A DNA stretch of 64,000 nucleotides from JAOAFZ01 sp964412815 (GTDB lineage: Bacteria; Patescibacteriota; Microgenomatia; UBA1406; GWC2-37-13), in contig CAYPQF010000021.1 in NCBI GenBank assembly GCA_964412815.1, positions 186,001 to 250,000 of the forward strand. The letters run 5' to 3'. Position 1 is the first letter of the stretch; each line of letters begins with the position of its first letter. The notes under the pieces are model-generated. The model saw only the letters and a program-made list of their open reading frames with translations, had not been told where the DNA came from and did not search any database. Made by a program: the position numbers and the translations under genes. Positions 24,350 to 32,966 of this stretch are shown here, one piece after another.

Positions 24350-26668
24350 ATGTCAGACATAACTAAGCAGGCATTTGACCTGTCTATGCAAAACCTGTTA
24401 CGCAATCAGACCGCTTATGGATTTGCCGCTGCCCGCCCCGGCGATGATCTGGAAAAAGGGACCTATGCGTCACTCTTTTCCCGGGATGTCGGTGTTTGCA
24501 CACTGGGAGCGTTGATGTCAGGAAATCCGGAGTTGATTGAAGCAGCAAAAAAATCATTAATCTCTTTAACAATGGCGCAGTCCGAGCGGGGACAGTTTCC
24601 GCAAAACTATGTGCCGGAAAAACATGAGATTCACTGGTGGATTCCGGGTGGCGTCGATGGAACTATCTGGTGGGCCATTGCCTTCTTAAAGTACTACGAA
24701 TATACCAAGGACGAAAAATTCTATAACGAGTACAAAGACCGGCTGGAGAAAGCCTTTACCTGGCTGAAATATCAGGACACGAACAACGATTATCTGGTCG
24801 AACAGGCAGAATCCAGCGGCTGGGACGACGAAATGCCGCGCCAGGGAATCGTGCTCTACACGAATGCAATCTGGTTCTGGCTGGTAAAGCTGCGCGTCGA
24901 GATCGAAGGTCGCGAAGATCTGCGCGATATGCAGGAACGCATCCGAGAAGGTATCAATACCATCCTCTGGGTGCACAAAGGGAACGATACCAATATGGCC
25001 TATCTGCCAAAAAACCGGTACACCGAAGAAAATGTCTATGCCCATAACATGATGGAGATCTCCAATGCCGAGGCAGTCTTTTTACCGTACTATCTGGGTT
25101 TCCAGAGTCACAAAACCTTCGAGATGCGCTGTGATGTCTTCGGCAATATTCTTGCCTGCCTAACTGGGGTGGCTGATGCTAAAAAGGCAGAACTCTTTGT
25201 TGATTTCGTCTTCCGATCAGGTATTAATCTGCCGTACCCGGTCAAGGTACTGTATCCACCGATCTACCCGGGAGAAGACGACTGGCGCGACTATATGGCA
25301 AAAGGCCGACAGAACTACCCCTGGCAGTATCACAATGGGGGAATCTGGCCGTTTATCGGCGGCTTCTGGGTTATGCTTCTGGCACAGATGAATCATCCCA
25401 AAGCGCAGGAGGAACTGGAAAAGCTGGCAAAAGCAAACGAGCTGAACGACTGGGAGTTTAACGAGTATCTCCATGGACAGCATGGCACCCCAATGGGCGT
25501 GCTACATCAGTCCTGGAATATGGCCATGTACGTTGCCGCACACAAATCGCTGGATACTATGAACCAGCGCTCAGAAAAAGAAGCCGTGCCACCGGTCTCA
25601 CTGGATCATCTGAAACAAGTCCGTGACTCCTTTTTGAACGAGCTGCACGAAGCTGATACGGGGAAAGAAACCTCACTGCCCTTTATCAAGCATCAACTCG
25701 CTGACCAGAGCATTGTAAACGACGGCGAAGAGTTCCAGGTACTAGTAGTTGGCGGGACCGTGAGCAAAAATGTCCTCGTCAAAAAAGTTGATACCAAGAT
25801 TCAGATTCTGGACTACAAAGAGGGAACCATTCCTGTCTTTAAAACCAAAGATGAGTTTTTGAATTATATCTACGAGCAGTTACGTCCTAATGTGCGGGTA
25901 CTCGCCTTGAACTTTGCCCATGCCATGAAACCGGAACAACGCGATGGAAAGCTTGACGGCATCTTCCAGTTTGGTGCCAAAGAGCACACGCTCGAAGGGT
26001 TGCAAGGCCTGCATGTCGGCCGTTCGGTAGAAGAGTATCTGGCGGGCAGTGGTCGTAAGATTGAGGTTGCCGTAGCCAATGACACTATCTGTCTACTGAT
26101 GAGTGGGGTGGGAATGTACCACTGGAACCAGTATGCGTGTGGGATAGTCGGGACCGGTAATAACTTCGCCATATTTATTGATGAACGTACTCCGGTGAAT
26201 CTCGAGTCAGGTGAGTTTAAGTCGTTTCAACTGTCCAACGCTGCACAAGCAATTGACCAGAATTCTGACTCCCAGGGTGGGGGATTGTTCGAAAAAGAAA
26301 CTGCTGGCGCGTATCTCTACCAGCACTTTAACGAGCAACTCAAGGAACGGGGCATGACAGAGATCAAGGAGATCCACTCCACCAAGGAACTGGATCTGAT
26401 TGCCGCCGATCCCAACCATCCTGCCCAGGAACTGGCACAACGTATTCTTGAATACTCAGCAGCCATGATTGCAACTCAAGTCAGTGGAATTCTGGAGTAC
26501 CACAAATCTGATATGGTCTTTAACATGTTAGGCAGTTTGTTCTGGAAAGGGTATCGCTACAAAGAGAGCGTCGAACGGTATGTTCGCCAGCTTTCGCCAA
26601 AATATGTCGCGTCATTCACCACCTTTCAGGACTCGGAGATATTTGGCGCAGCCCGGCTGGTTGCGTAA
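24350..26668 (+). CDS. Fusion of GH100-like (alpha/alpha)6 glycosidase and hexokinase
   Basis: 772 residues from ATG at 24350; TACTAT ends 7 nt before it. Residues 1-405 form an (alpha/alpha)6-type domain resembling GH100 neutral invertases: SLFSRDVGVCTLGALMSG, SSGWDDEMPRQG and, most tellingly, WQYHNGGIWPFIGGFW. Residues 455-772 match the hexokinase (ASKHA) fold in order: VLVVGGT (468-470 region), LNFAHAMKP, VAVANDT with the likely catalytic Asp578, IVGTGNN (600-605), NLESGEF and LFEKETAGAYL. The protein could cleave a disaccharide such as sucrose and phosphorylate a product. Domain families are well supported by motifs; the substrate is inference. No signal peptide, so cytoplasmic. Confidence 0.82.
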   Translation: MSDITKQAFDLSMQNLLRNQTAYGFAAARPGDDLEKGTYASLFSRDVGVCTLGALMSGNPELIEAAKKSLISLTMAQSERGQFPQNYVPEKHEIHWWIPGGVDGTIWWAIAFLKYYEYTKDEKFYNEYKDRLEKAFTWLKYQDTNNDYLVEQAESSGWDDEMPRQGIVLYTNAIWFWLVKLRVEIEGREDLRDMQERIREGINTILWVHKGNDTNMAYLPKNRYTEENVYAHNMMEISNAEAVFLPYYLGFQSHKTFEMRCDVFGNILACLTGVADAKKAELFVDFVFRSGINLPYPVKVLYPPIYPGEDDWRDYMAKGRQNYPWQYHNGGIWPFIGGFWVMLLAQMNHPKAQEELEKLAKANELNDWEFNEYLHGQHGTPMGVLHQSWNMAMYVAAHKSLDTMNQRSEKEAVPPVSLDHLKQVRDSFLNELHEADTGKETSLPFIKHQLADQSIVNDGEEFQVLVVGGTVSKNVLVKKVDTKIQILDYKEGTIPVFKTKDEFLNYIYEQLRPNVRVLALNFAHAMKPEQRDGKLDGIFQFGAKEHTLEGLQGLHVGRSVEEYLAGSGRKIEVAVANDTICLLMSGVGMYHWNQYACGIVGTGNNFAIFIDERTPVNLESGEFKSFQLSNAAQAIDQNSDSQGGGLFEKETAGAYLYQHFNEQLKERGMTEIKEIHSTKELDLIAADPNHPAQELAQRILEYSAAMIATQVSGILEYHKSDMVFNMLGSLFWKGYRYKESVERYVRQLSPKYVASFTTFQDSEIFGAARLVA

Positions 26669-26679
26669 TACGAAGTGTG

Positions 26680-26701
26680 GGGAGGAGGGGACCCTCCTCC
26701 C
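26680..26701 (-). terminator. Hairpin directly after islet 3 gene stop
   Basis: A 10-bp stem (gggaggaggg / ccctcctccc) with a 2-nt loop abuts the stop codon of the minus-strand gene. It also lies just after the convergent fusion gene, so it may act on both strands. No clear T-run. Confidence 0.6.
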
Positions 26702-27109
26702 TCACAACCGAAGCACAGCGGCACCAAAGATCACCACGGCATACAGCGCAACAAACGGCCGGATGCAAGCTGCAACCAGGTAGACCCGCGACCAGAAGAT
26801 GCCCTCCGGCAGGTGGCCCGCCCGATACAGTTTGCTATTGATGCTGTGGAACTTCATCTGTATCGATGCCTTGACTGTATACCAGATCATGAGTCCGGCA
26901 CTTACCAGCAGAGCCGGAATCTCAAGCACCGGCGGCACTGCAGCGACGGCCACTGCGGTCAAAAAGACGACGCAGAGATAGTTGAGCAGGTGTAACAGTC
27001 GAATATGCCGCGGCCGCCGCTTCTTGCCGTTCATAATCTCATACTCGACTCCTGTCCAGATCGCCAGAACCACGGTGACCACAACAGCTTCCAGATTGTT
27101 CAGTGGCAT
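26702..27109 (-). CDS. Small polytopic membrane protein on GC-rich islet 3
   Basis: 135 residues with about four hydrophobic segments (LEAVVVTVVLAIWTGV, LLNYLCVVFLTAVAVAA, ALLVSAGLMIWYTV, VALYAVVIFGAAVL) and a basic loop (NGKKRRPRH). No family recognised. The start is fixed by a strong SD site (gagggaggg, 27117-27125 on the minus strand). Composition is GC-rich and unlike its neighbours. With the genes at 4446 and 12933 it forms a set of three GC-rich, SD-led membrane protein genes set singly between native genes. Confidence 0.7.
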   Translation of the reverse strand: MPLNNLEAVVVTVVLAIWTGVEYEIMNGKKRRPRHIRLLHLLNYLCVVFLTAVAVAAVPPVLEIPALLVSAGLMIWYTVKASIQMKFHSINSKLYRAGHLPEGIFWSRVYLVAACIRPFVALYAVVIFGAAVLRL

Positions 27110-27116
27110 GATACTT

Positions 27117-27155
27117 CCCTCCCTCGTATGTCTTCGGTTGTGTGCGCCTATTATA
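27117..27155 (-). promoter_or_regulatory. Promoter -10 box and SD of islet 3 gene
   Basis: On the minus strand TATAAT (27150-27155) precedes a leader of about 40 nt. That leader ends in a purine-rich SD (27117-27125) 7 nt before the ATG. Confidence 0.65.
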
Positions 27156-27249
27156 GCTCAATTTTGCCTGTTCTCCCGCCTGCGTTGAAATACTCTTAAA
27201 AATACAGTACAATGAGTTCCTTGAACCTCATAGGTTACTAATTGTTTGA

Positions 27250-27255
27250 TATAAT
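27250..27255 (+). promoter_or_regulatory. -10 box of gyrB
   Basis: TATAAT ends 10 nt before the ATG at 27266, which supports that start over the upstream TTG at 27242. Confidence 0.6.
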
Positions 27256-27265
27256 TTCTCGAAGT

Positions 27266-29212
27266 ATGGCTGACACAACAAAACAACAAGAATATGGTGC
27301 AGAGTCTATCGTAGTATTGGAAGGACTTGAACCCGTACGTAAACGCCCAGGTATGTACATTGGAAGTACATCTCAGAAAGGGGTAAATGAATGTCTCCGT
27401 GAAATTTTAGATAACTCCGTCGACGAAGCGCTCGCAGGTTTTGCAAATAACATCCTTACTGTTTTTGAAGAAAATGGTTATTATACCGTTTACGACGATG
27501 GCCGTGGTATTCCGGTTGATGTAAACCCAAAGCACGGTATCTCCGCACTGGAACTGGTCTTTACCCGCCTGCATGCCGGAGGAAAGTTTGAAGGCAGTGC
27601 GTACAAAATTTCCGGAGGATTACACGGTGTCGGTGCCTCTGTGGTAAACGCACTTTCCCAGCACTTAATTGTCGAAGTTACCCGTGAAGGAAAAGTATAC
27701 CGACAGGAGTACTCCAAAGGCACCCCGTTGACCAAGCTGGAAGAAAATGTTACCCCAAAGCTTAAAAACCCGTTTTCCCGAGGAACCGCGGTATCATTCA
27801 AACTGGATCCCGAAATCTTTAAAGAAACAATCGAAGTTGATTACAACACCTTCCGCAAGATTGTAAAAGAACGTGCCTATCTACATTCGGGGCTCTATCT
27901 GATGATTGACAATCAGGTGAAACAGGAAAAGAAAGCCTACTTCTTCGATGGCGGTATCGTCTCACTGATACGGGATGTTAACCGTGGCAAAAAAGTCTTA
28001 CACGACCCGATCTATATTCGCAAACAAGGGGATGATAAAGAAGTCGAGATCGCCATTCAGTACAACGACTCCATGGCAGAAAACATCGCTTCCTACGTAA
28101 ATACGATTAATACGCATGAAGGAGGAACACATCTAACTGGTTTCCGCATTGCCCTTACTCGTGCTATCAACAACTACGCCAAGAAGAATGTCAGTGAAAA
28201 GGATATGAAAGAGTCTCTGACCGGAGACGATGTGAAAGAAGGGTTATCTGCAATCATCTATCTGAAGATGCCATCCATGGACCTTCAGTTCGAAGGACAG
28301 ACCAAGGGAAAACTGGGTAATTCAGAAGCACAGCCGTTTACACAACAGGCAACATCTGAATATCTGGATATGTTCTTTGAAGAGAATCCGAAGGTTGCAA
28401 AAGAAATTATTGGAAAGATTCTGCTGGCACAAAAAGCCCGTCTTGCAGCTAAGGCCGCAAAAGAAGCGGTGCTCCGGAAAGGCGCATTGGAAGGTGCAAC
28501 GTTACCAGGAAAACTGGCCGATTGTCAGGAAAAAGATCCGGCAAAATCCGAACTTTTCCTGGTCGAAGGTAACTCAGCAGGTGGAACCGCAAAGCAAGGT
28601 CGCAACCGTGAGTTCCAGGCTATTCTGCCACTCCGCGGTAAGATTCTGAATACTGAACGTTCATATCTGGATCGCGTCTTAAGCTCGAAGGAAATCAAAG
28701 ATATGGTTGTCGCACTGGGCACAGGCATCGGCGAAAATGTCGACTATTCCAAATTGCGTTACCACAAGATCGTTATTATGACAGACGCAGACGTGGACGG
28801 AGAACATATCCGGACACTGATTCTGACCTTCTTCTTCCGCCATATGCATGACGTTGTCGCAAAAGGACATCTGTATATCGCACAGCCACCGCTCTTTAAG
28901 ATCTCATCTGGTAAAAAGGCCTGGTATGCCTTCTCGGATGTCGAGCGTGACAAGATTATGGAAGAACAGAAAAAGAAATCAAAGAACCCTGATATGAACT
29001 TTGGTGTTCAGCGGTATAAGGGTCTGGGAGAGATGAATCCTGAGCAGCTGTGGGAAACGACTATGGATCCAAAAGTTCGTCTGCTGAAACAGGTTACCAT
29101 CGAAGATGGACAGGAAGCTGATATGGTCTTTACCATGCTGATGGGTGATGAAGTACCACCACGCAAAAAGTTTATTACCACGCATGCCAGTATGGCAAAT
29201 CTTGACGTGTAA
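27266..29212 (+). CDS. gyrB: DNA gyrase subunit B
   Basis: 648 residues, the short form without the large insertion of enterobacterial GyrB. The GHKL ATPase shows PGMYIGS, DNSVDEALAGF, DDGRGIPVD and SGGLHGVGASVVNAL. The Toprim domain has LVEGNSAGGTAKQGRNR and IVIMTDADVDGEHI. The usual EGDSAGG is EGNSAGG here: Asn436, at the site of E. coli Asp426, whose change to Asn is known to lower quinolone sensitivity. The C-terminal motif QRYKGLGEMNPEQLWETTMD is complete. It heads gyrB-ppa-phosphodiesterase-gyrA-miaA, all on the plus strand. Confidence 0.97.
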   Translation: MADTTKQQEYGAESIVVLEGLEPVRKRPGMYIGSTSQKGVNECLREILDNSVDEALAGFANNILTVFEENGYYTVYDDGRGIPVDVNPKHGISALELVFTRLHAGGKFEGSAYKISGGLHGVGASVVNALSQHLIVEVTREGKVYRQEYSKGTPLTKLEENVTPKLKNPFSRGTAVSFKLDPEIFKETIEVDYNTFRKIVKERAYLHSGLYLMIDNQVKQEKKAYFFDGGIVSLIRDVNRGKKVLHDPIYIRKQGDDKEVEIAIQYNDSMAENIASYVNTINTHEGGTHLTGFRIALTRAINNYAKKNVSEKDMKESLTGDDVKEGLSAIIYLKMPSMDLQFEGQTKGKLGNSEAQPFTQQATSEYLDMFFEENPKVAKEIIGKILLAQKARLAAKAAKEAVLRKGALEGATLPGKLADCQEKDPAKSELFLVEGNSAGGTAKQGRNREFQAILPLRGKILNTERSYLDRVLSSKEIKDMVVALGTGIGENVDYSKLRYHKIVIMTDADVDGEHIRTLILTFFFRHMHDVVAKGHLYIAQPPLFKISSGKKAWYAFSDVERDKIMEEQKKKSKNPDMNFGVQRYKGLGEMNPEQLWETTMDPKVRLLKQVTIEDGQEADMVFTMLMGDEVPPRKKFITTHASMANLDV

Positions 29213-29238
29213 ATTATTATTTTGTTTGATCAATTTCT

Positions 29239-29751
29239 ATGAATCTTTCAAAACTTTCTCCCGGAAAAAACGTTCCCGATGAGATTAATGTAGTTGTCGA
29301 AATTCCACAGGGCTCCTATGTAAAGTATGAGATGGATAAAGATTCCGGTTTTGTGATGGTAGACCGGTTTGCGTTTACTTCAATGGCATATCCTTTTAAT
29401 TATGGCTTTATGCCAGGCACACTGGCTGCAGATGGAGATCCTACCGATGTGCTGGTTATCTCAACCTACCCGGTTAATCCGGGGTGTGTAATTACAGTGC
29501 GGCCGATCGGAATGCTCGAGATGGAAGACGAAGCAGGTGTTGATACCAAAATTCTTGCCGTACCGACCAGAAAGATTGATCCGTTTTACGCAGATGTCGA
29601 GGAAATTACCGATCTTCCGGAAGCGATCCGGAATAAAATCCGTCATTTCTTTGAACGCTATAAAGAACTGGAACCGGGTAAATGGGTCAAGCTGAAAGAC
29701 TTTAAAGGACGGGTTGCCGCACATGAGGATATTAGAAACTCAATGAAATAA
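29239..29751 (+). CDS. ppa: Inorganic pyrophosphatase, family I
   Basis: 170 residues. Family I core: VVEIPQGSYVKYEMDKDSG, AYPFNYGFMPGT and the metal-binding DGDPTDVLVIS. It hydrolyses pyrophosphate to drive biosynthesis, including replication and tRNA charging. It lies between gyrB and a phosphodiesterase gene, 1 nt before the latter, so they are likely co-transcribed. Confidence 0.96.
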   Translation: MNLSKLSPGKNVPDEINVVVEIPQGSYVKYEMDKDSGFVMVDRFAFTSMAYPFNYGFMPGTLAADGDPTDVLVISTYPVNPGCVITVRPIGMLEMEDEAGVDTKILAVPTRKIDPFYADVEEITDLPEAIRNKIRHFFERYKELEPGKWVKLKDFKGRVAAHEDIRNSMK

Positions 29752-29752
29752 G

Positions 29753-30292
29753 ATGAAGATCGGGATCATCTCTGATACACACGACCATGTAGAGACATAT
29801 GGCTTAGTTGGCAATCTGTTTAAAGACAGACAGGTAGAGATGATCATTCATTGCGGTGACTGGATCTCTCCGTTTTCTGTCGCATTATTCGCACGGGTAC
29901 TGGAGAAAACCTGCCCGAATGTGCCGATTCAGGGAGTATTTGGAAACAACGACGGGGATATCTACCGGATTATCGAAGTGCTTGAAAAAGAAGATATTCA
30001 TCTGCCTATCCAGAAAGATTTTCTTGAACTGGAAGCAGGAAACCGCAAAATAGCGGTGTATCATGGAACCGAAGAAGCAATAGTACAGGCACTCCTGAAA
30101 TGTGGAACCTATGATGCAGTATTTCGAGGACACACCCATGTGCCCGTGACAGAGGTAGTCGGGAAGACCTTGCATGTCAATCCCGGAACCGTTTCATCAT
30201 ATAGTCAGGGGAATATTTTAAAGAATGTCAGCGTTGCAATTTACGATACAGAAACAAATCAGGCTGAGCTGGTCTTTTTCCCCAGACAATAA
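29753..30292 (+). CDS. YfcE/MJ0936-type metallophosphodiesterase
   Basis: 179 residues. Calcineurin-like metal-binding motifs: GIISDTHDH, HCGDWIS, GNNDGD and GHTHVP, with a later HVNPGT. Small single-domain members act as phosphodiesterases on model substrates; the natural substrate is unknown. It starts 1 nt after the ppa stop and is followed by gyrA. Confidence 0.9.
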   Translation: MKIGIISDTHDHVETYGLVGNLFKDRQVEMIIHCGDWISPFSVALFARVLEKTCPNVPIQGVFGNNDGDIYRIIEVLEKEDIHLPIQKDFLELEAGNRKIAVYHGTEEAIVQALLKCGTYDAVFRGHTHVPVTEVVGKTLHVNPGTVSSYSQGNILKNVSVAIYDTETNQAELVFFPRQ

Positions 30293-30338
30293 GCCATATT
30301 ACAGAGCAATGAACACGGGTTACTAATTTTTCATATCT

Positions 30339-32954
30339 ATGGACGAACAGAACAATAACTCATCAGAAGAAATTCAGAGATCATTACTTACTACCACCGA
30401 GATTACCTCGGAAATGAAACGCGCATATCTTGATTATGCAATGTCGGTTATCGTATCCCGCGCACTACCTGATGTTCGTGACGGCCTAAAACCGGTGCAT
30501 CGCCGCATTTTGTATGCAATGCATAAGATGGGACTGACCTATTCAGCCCGTTTCTCAAAGTCAGCCAAGGTTGTCGGAGAAGTGCTGGGTAAGTATCATC
30601 CGCATGGTGATTCGTCTGTATATGAAGCACTGGTTCGTCTCGCTCAAGATTTTTCGATGCGCTATCCGCTGGTTCGTGGTCAGGGAAACTTCGGATCTAT
30701 TGACGGTGATCCGGCAGCTGCAATGCGGTATACCGAAGTGAAACTGAATAAGATTTCTGAAGAGATGCTGGCTGATATCGAAAAAGAAACTGTTACTTAT
30801 ACGGACAACTTTGATGGTTCGTTAAAAGAGCCCAACTTTCTCCCGGCAAAACTCCCGAACCTCCTGTTGATGGGAGCAGAAGGTATTGCGGTCGGTATGG
30901 CTACCAAGATCCCTCCACATAACTTGACAGAAGTAGTAGACGCTGTCATTCACATGATTGACTCCGCCAAGATGGAATTACCGGACGTCAAAGTTGATGA
31001 AACATCCGGCGAACACAAGCAGATTGATCTGACAAGCCCCACTTCCGAAGATAAGAAGCTCGTACAGGCAGGTACAGAGCGGGTTGCAAAAGAAGACGCC
31101 GAAAAAGTTGTCTTTGATACCTCAGTCGAAGATCTGATGCAGTTTGTAAAAGGCCCGGACTTTCCAACGGCCGGTATTATCTATGGAGCCAACGATATCA
31201 AGCAGGCCTATATGTCGGGTCGTGGCAAGATCCTCATCCGTGGAGTAATCGAAGAAGAAGATATGGGTAAGGGTAAAACTGCTATCGTCATTAAGGAACT
31301 GCCGTACCAGGTCAATAAATCAAACTTAGTAGAAAAAATTGCCCAGCTGGTTATTGATAAAAAGATTATCGGTATCTCTGATCTGCGCGATGAATCTGAC
31401 CGTGAAGGTATCCGGGTGGTTATCGAACTCAAGCGTGACGCATCATTTAAAAAAGTTGTCAATAATCTCTACAAGTTTACCGATCTCCAGACATCATTCC
31501 CGTGTAATATGGTCTGTCTGGTAAACGGTATTCCCCAGACACTCTCACTAAAACAGATTATCGAGTATTACATCAAACACCGGATCGAAGTCGTAATCCG
31601 TCGTTCGGAATTTGAACTGGCACAGGCTAAGGCACGCGCCCACATTCTCGAAGGATTGCTGATTGCGCTCGACAATATTGATGAAGTTATTGATATTATC
31701 CGTAACTCTCCCAACGAACCCGCTGCAAAAGAAAAACTGATGTCGCGGTTTGGCTTGAGTGATCTTCAGTCACAGGCTATTCTTGATATGCAGTTAAAGC
31801 GTCTGACCGGTCTGGAACGCTCGAAGATCCAAGAAGAACTTCGCCAACTGCGTGAACTGATTGAGTATCTTGAGGGATTACTGAAAGATATCTTTAAGGT
31901 AATGACCGTAATTAAAGATGAGATTATTGCACTCAAAGAAAAGTATGGAGATGCACGTCGTACCAAAGTGGTCGCCGCAAAACCAGGAGAAATCAGTGAT
32001 GAGCAGCTGATCGAAAACAAAGAAGTTATCGTGGTCTTAACAAAAGAAGGCTATATCAAACAGATTCCCCGTGAAACCTTTAAGGTTCAGAATCGTGGCG
32101 GAAAAGGTGTTGTGGGAATCGAAACCAAAGAAAGTGATAATGTGTTTGCCGTTGTTGTCGCACAAACACATGACTACATGATGTTCTTTACCAATCAGGG
32201 TCGCGTGTTCCAGACGCGTGTCTGGGAAGTTCCACAGGGGTCCCGCACCTCAAAAGGCAAAGCCATTGTCAATGTACTGAATCTGCGCCCGGAAGAGCGT
32301 GTCACATCAATGTTAGCCTATCGTACTTCAGAAGAGATTAAAGAAAATGAGTTTATCTTAATGTCTACCAAGAAGGGGACTGTCAAGAAAACATCGTTCA
32401 AAGACTTTGCAAACATCAAGAGTAACGGAATTATTGCGATTAAACTGGATGAAGGTGATGAACTGATGATGTCAAAGATCACCGACGGCGCAATGAACGT
32501 AATCCTGACCAGTCGTGGCGGGAAAACAATCGTCTTTAACGAATCAGAAATCCGCCCCACCGGCCGCTCATCTATGGGTGTACGAGGTATGGATCTGGGT
32601 GATGATGACGAGGTAAAAGCAGCAGATGTCTTTAATAAGGAAGACTTTAAAAAGTATCTGCTGGTGATTGCAGAAAAAGGTATCGGCAAGCGTATTCAGC
32701 TGACAAAGATGAAAGGCCAGCATCGTGGAGGGAAAGGGGTAAAGATTGCTCCTGTAGATAAAAAGACCGGCCATATTGCCTTTGTCGCAATCATCAGTGA
32801 AGAAGATAATGCGGTGATGATTACGAGCAAGAGCGGACAGGTTGTCCAGATCTCTTTGTCAGATATTCCATCATACACGCGTGAAGCAAAGGGAGTTATT
32901 CTGATGAGATTCTCTGACAACAGCGATTATGTTGTCAGCGCAACATTCCTCTAA
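30339..32954 (+). CDS. gyrA: DNA gyrase subunit A
   Basis: 871 residues. The breakage-reunion domain shows SRALPDVRDGLKPVHRRILY, GKYHPHGDSSVYEAL and AAMRYTE with the catalytic Tyr131. Quinolone-region residues equivalent to E. coli Ser83 and Asp87 are Ser92 and Glu96. An extra block of about 48 charged residues lies at about 209-260, between IHMID and VEDLMQFVKGPDF. The C-terminal beta-pinwheel contains QNRGGKGVVG, a GyrA-box-like motif that supports gyrase rather than topoisomerase IV. Followed 12 nt later by miaA. Confidence 0.96.
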   Translation: MDEQNNNSSEEIQRSLLTTTEITSEMKRAYLDYAMSVIVSRALPDVRDGLKPVHRRILYAMHKMGLTYSARFSKSAKVVGEVLGKYHPHGDSSVYEALVRLAQDFSMRYPLVRGQGNFGSIDGDPAAAMRYTEVKLNKISEEMLADIEKETVTYTDNFDGSLKEPNFLPAKLPNLLLMGAEGIAVGMATKIPPHNLTEVVDAVIHMIDSAKMELPDVKVDETSGEHKQIDLTSPTSEDKKLVQAGTERVAKEDAEKVVFDTSVEDLMQFVKGPDFPTAGIIYGANDIKQAYMSGRGKILIRGVIEEEDMGKGKTAIVIKELPYQVNKSNLVEKIAQLVIDKKIIGISDLRDESDREGIRVVIELKRDASFKKVVNNLYKFTDLQTSFPCNMVCLVNGIPQTLSLKQIIEYYIKHRIEVVIRRSEFELAQAKARAHILEGLLIALDNIDEVIDIIRNSPNEPAAKEKLMSRFGLSDLQSQAILDMQLKRLTGLERSKIQEELRQLRELIEYLEGLLKDIFKVMTVIKDEIIALKEKYGDARRTKVVAAKPGEISDEQLIENKEVIVVLTKEGYIKQIPRETFKVQNRGGKGVVGIETKESDNVFAVVVAQTHDYMMFFTNQGRVFQTRVWEVPQGSRTSKGKAIVNVLNLRPEERVTSMLAYRTSEEIKENEFILMSTKKGTVKKTSFKDFANIKSNGIIAIKLDEGDELMMSKITDGAMNVILTSRGGKTIVFNESEIRPTGRSSMGVRGMDLGDDDEVKAADVFNKEDFKKYLLVIAEKGIGKRIQLTKMKGQHRGGKGVKIAPVDKKTGHIAFVAIISEEDNAVMITSKSGQVVQISLSDIPSYTREAKGVILMRFSDNSDYVVSATFL

Positions 32955-32961
32955 AAAGGAG
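32955..32961 (+). promoter_or_regulatory. SD site of miaA
   Basis: AAAGGAG begins right after the gyrA stop, 5 nt before the miaA ATG. This marks translation of an internal cistron. Confidence 0.65.
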
Positions 32962-32966
32962 ACCGT

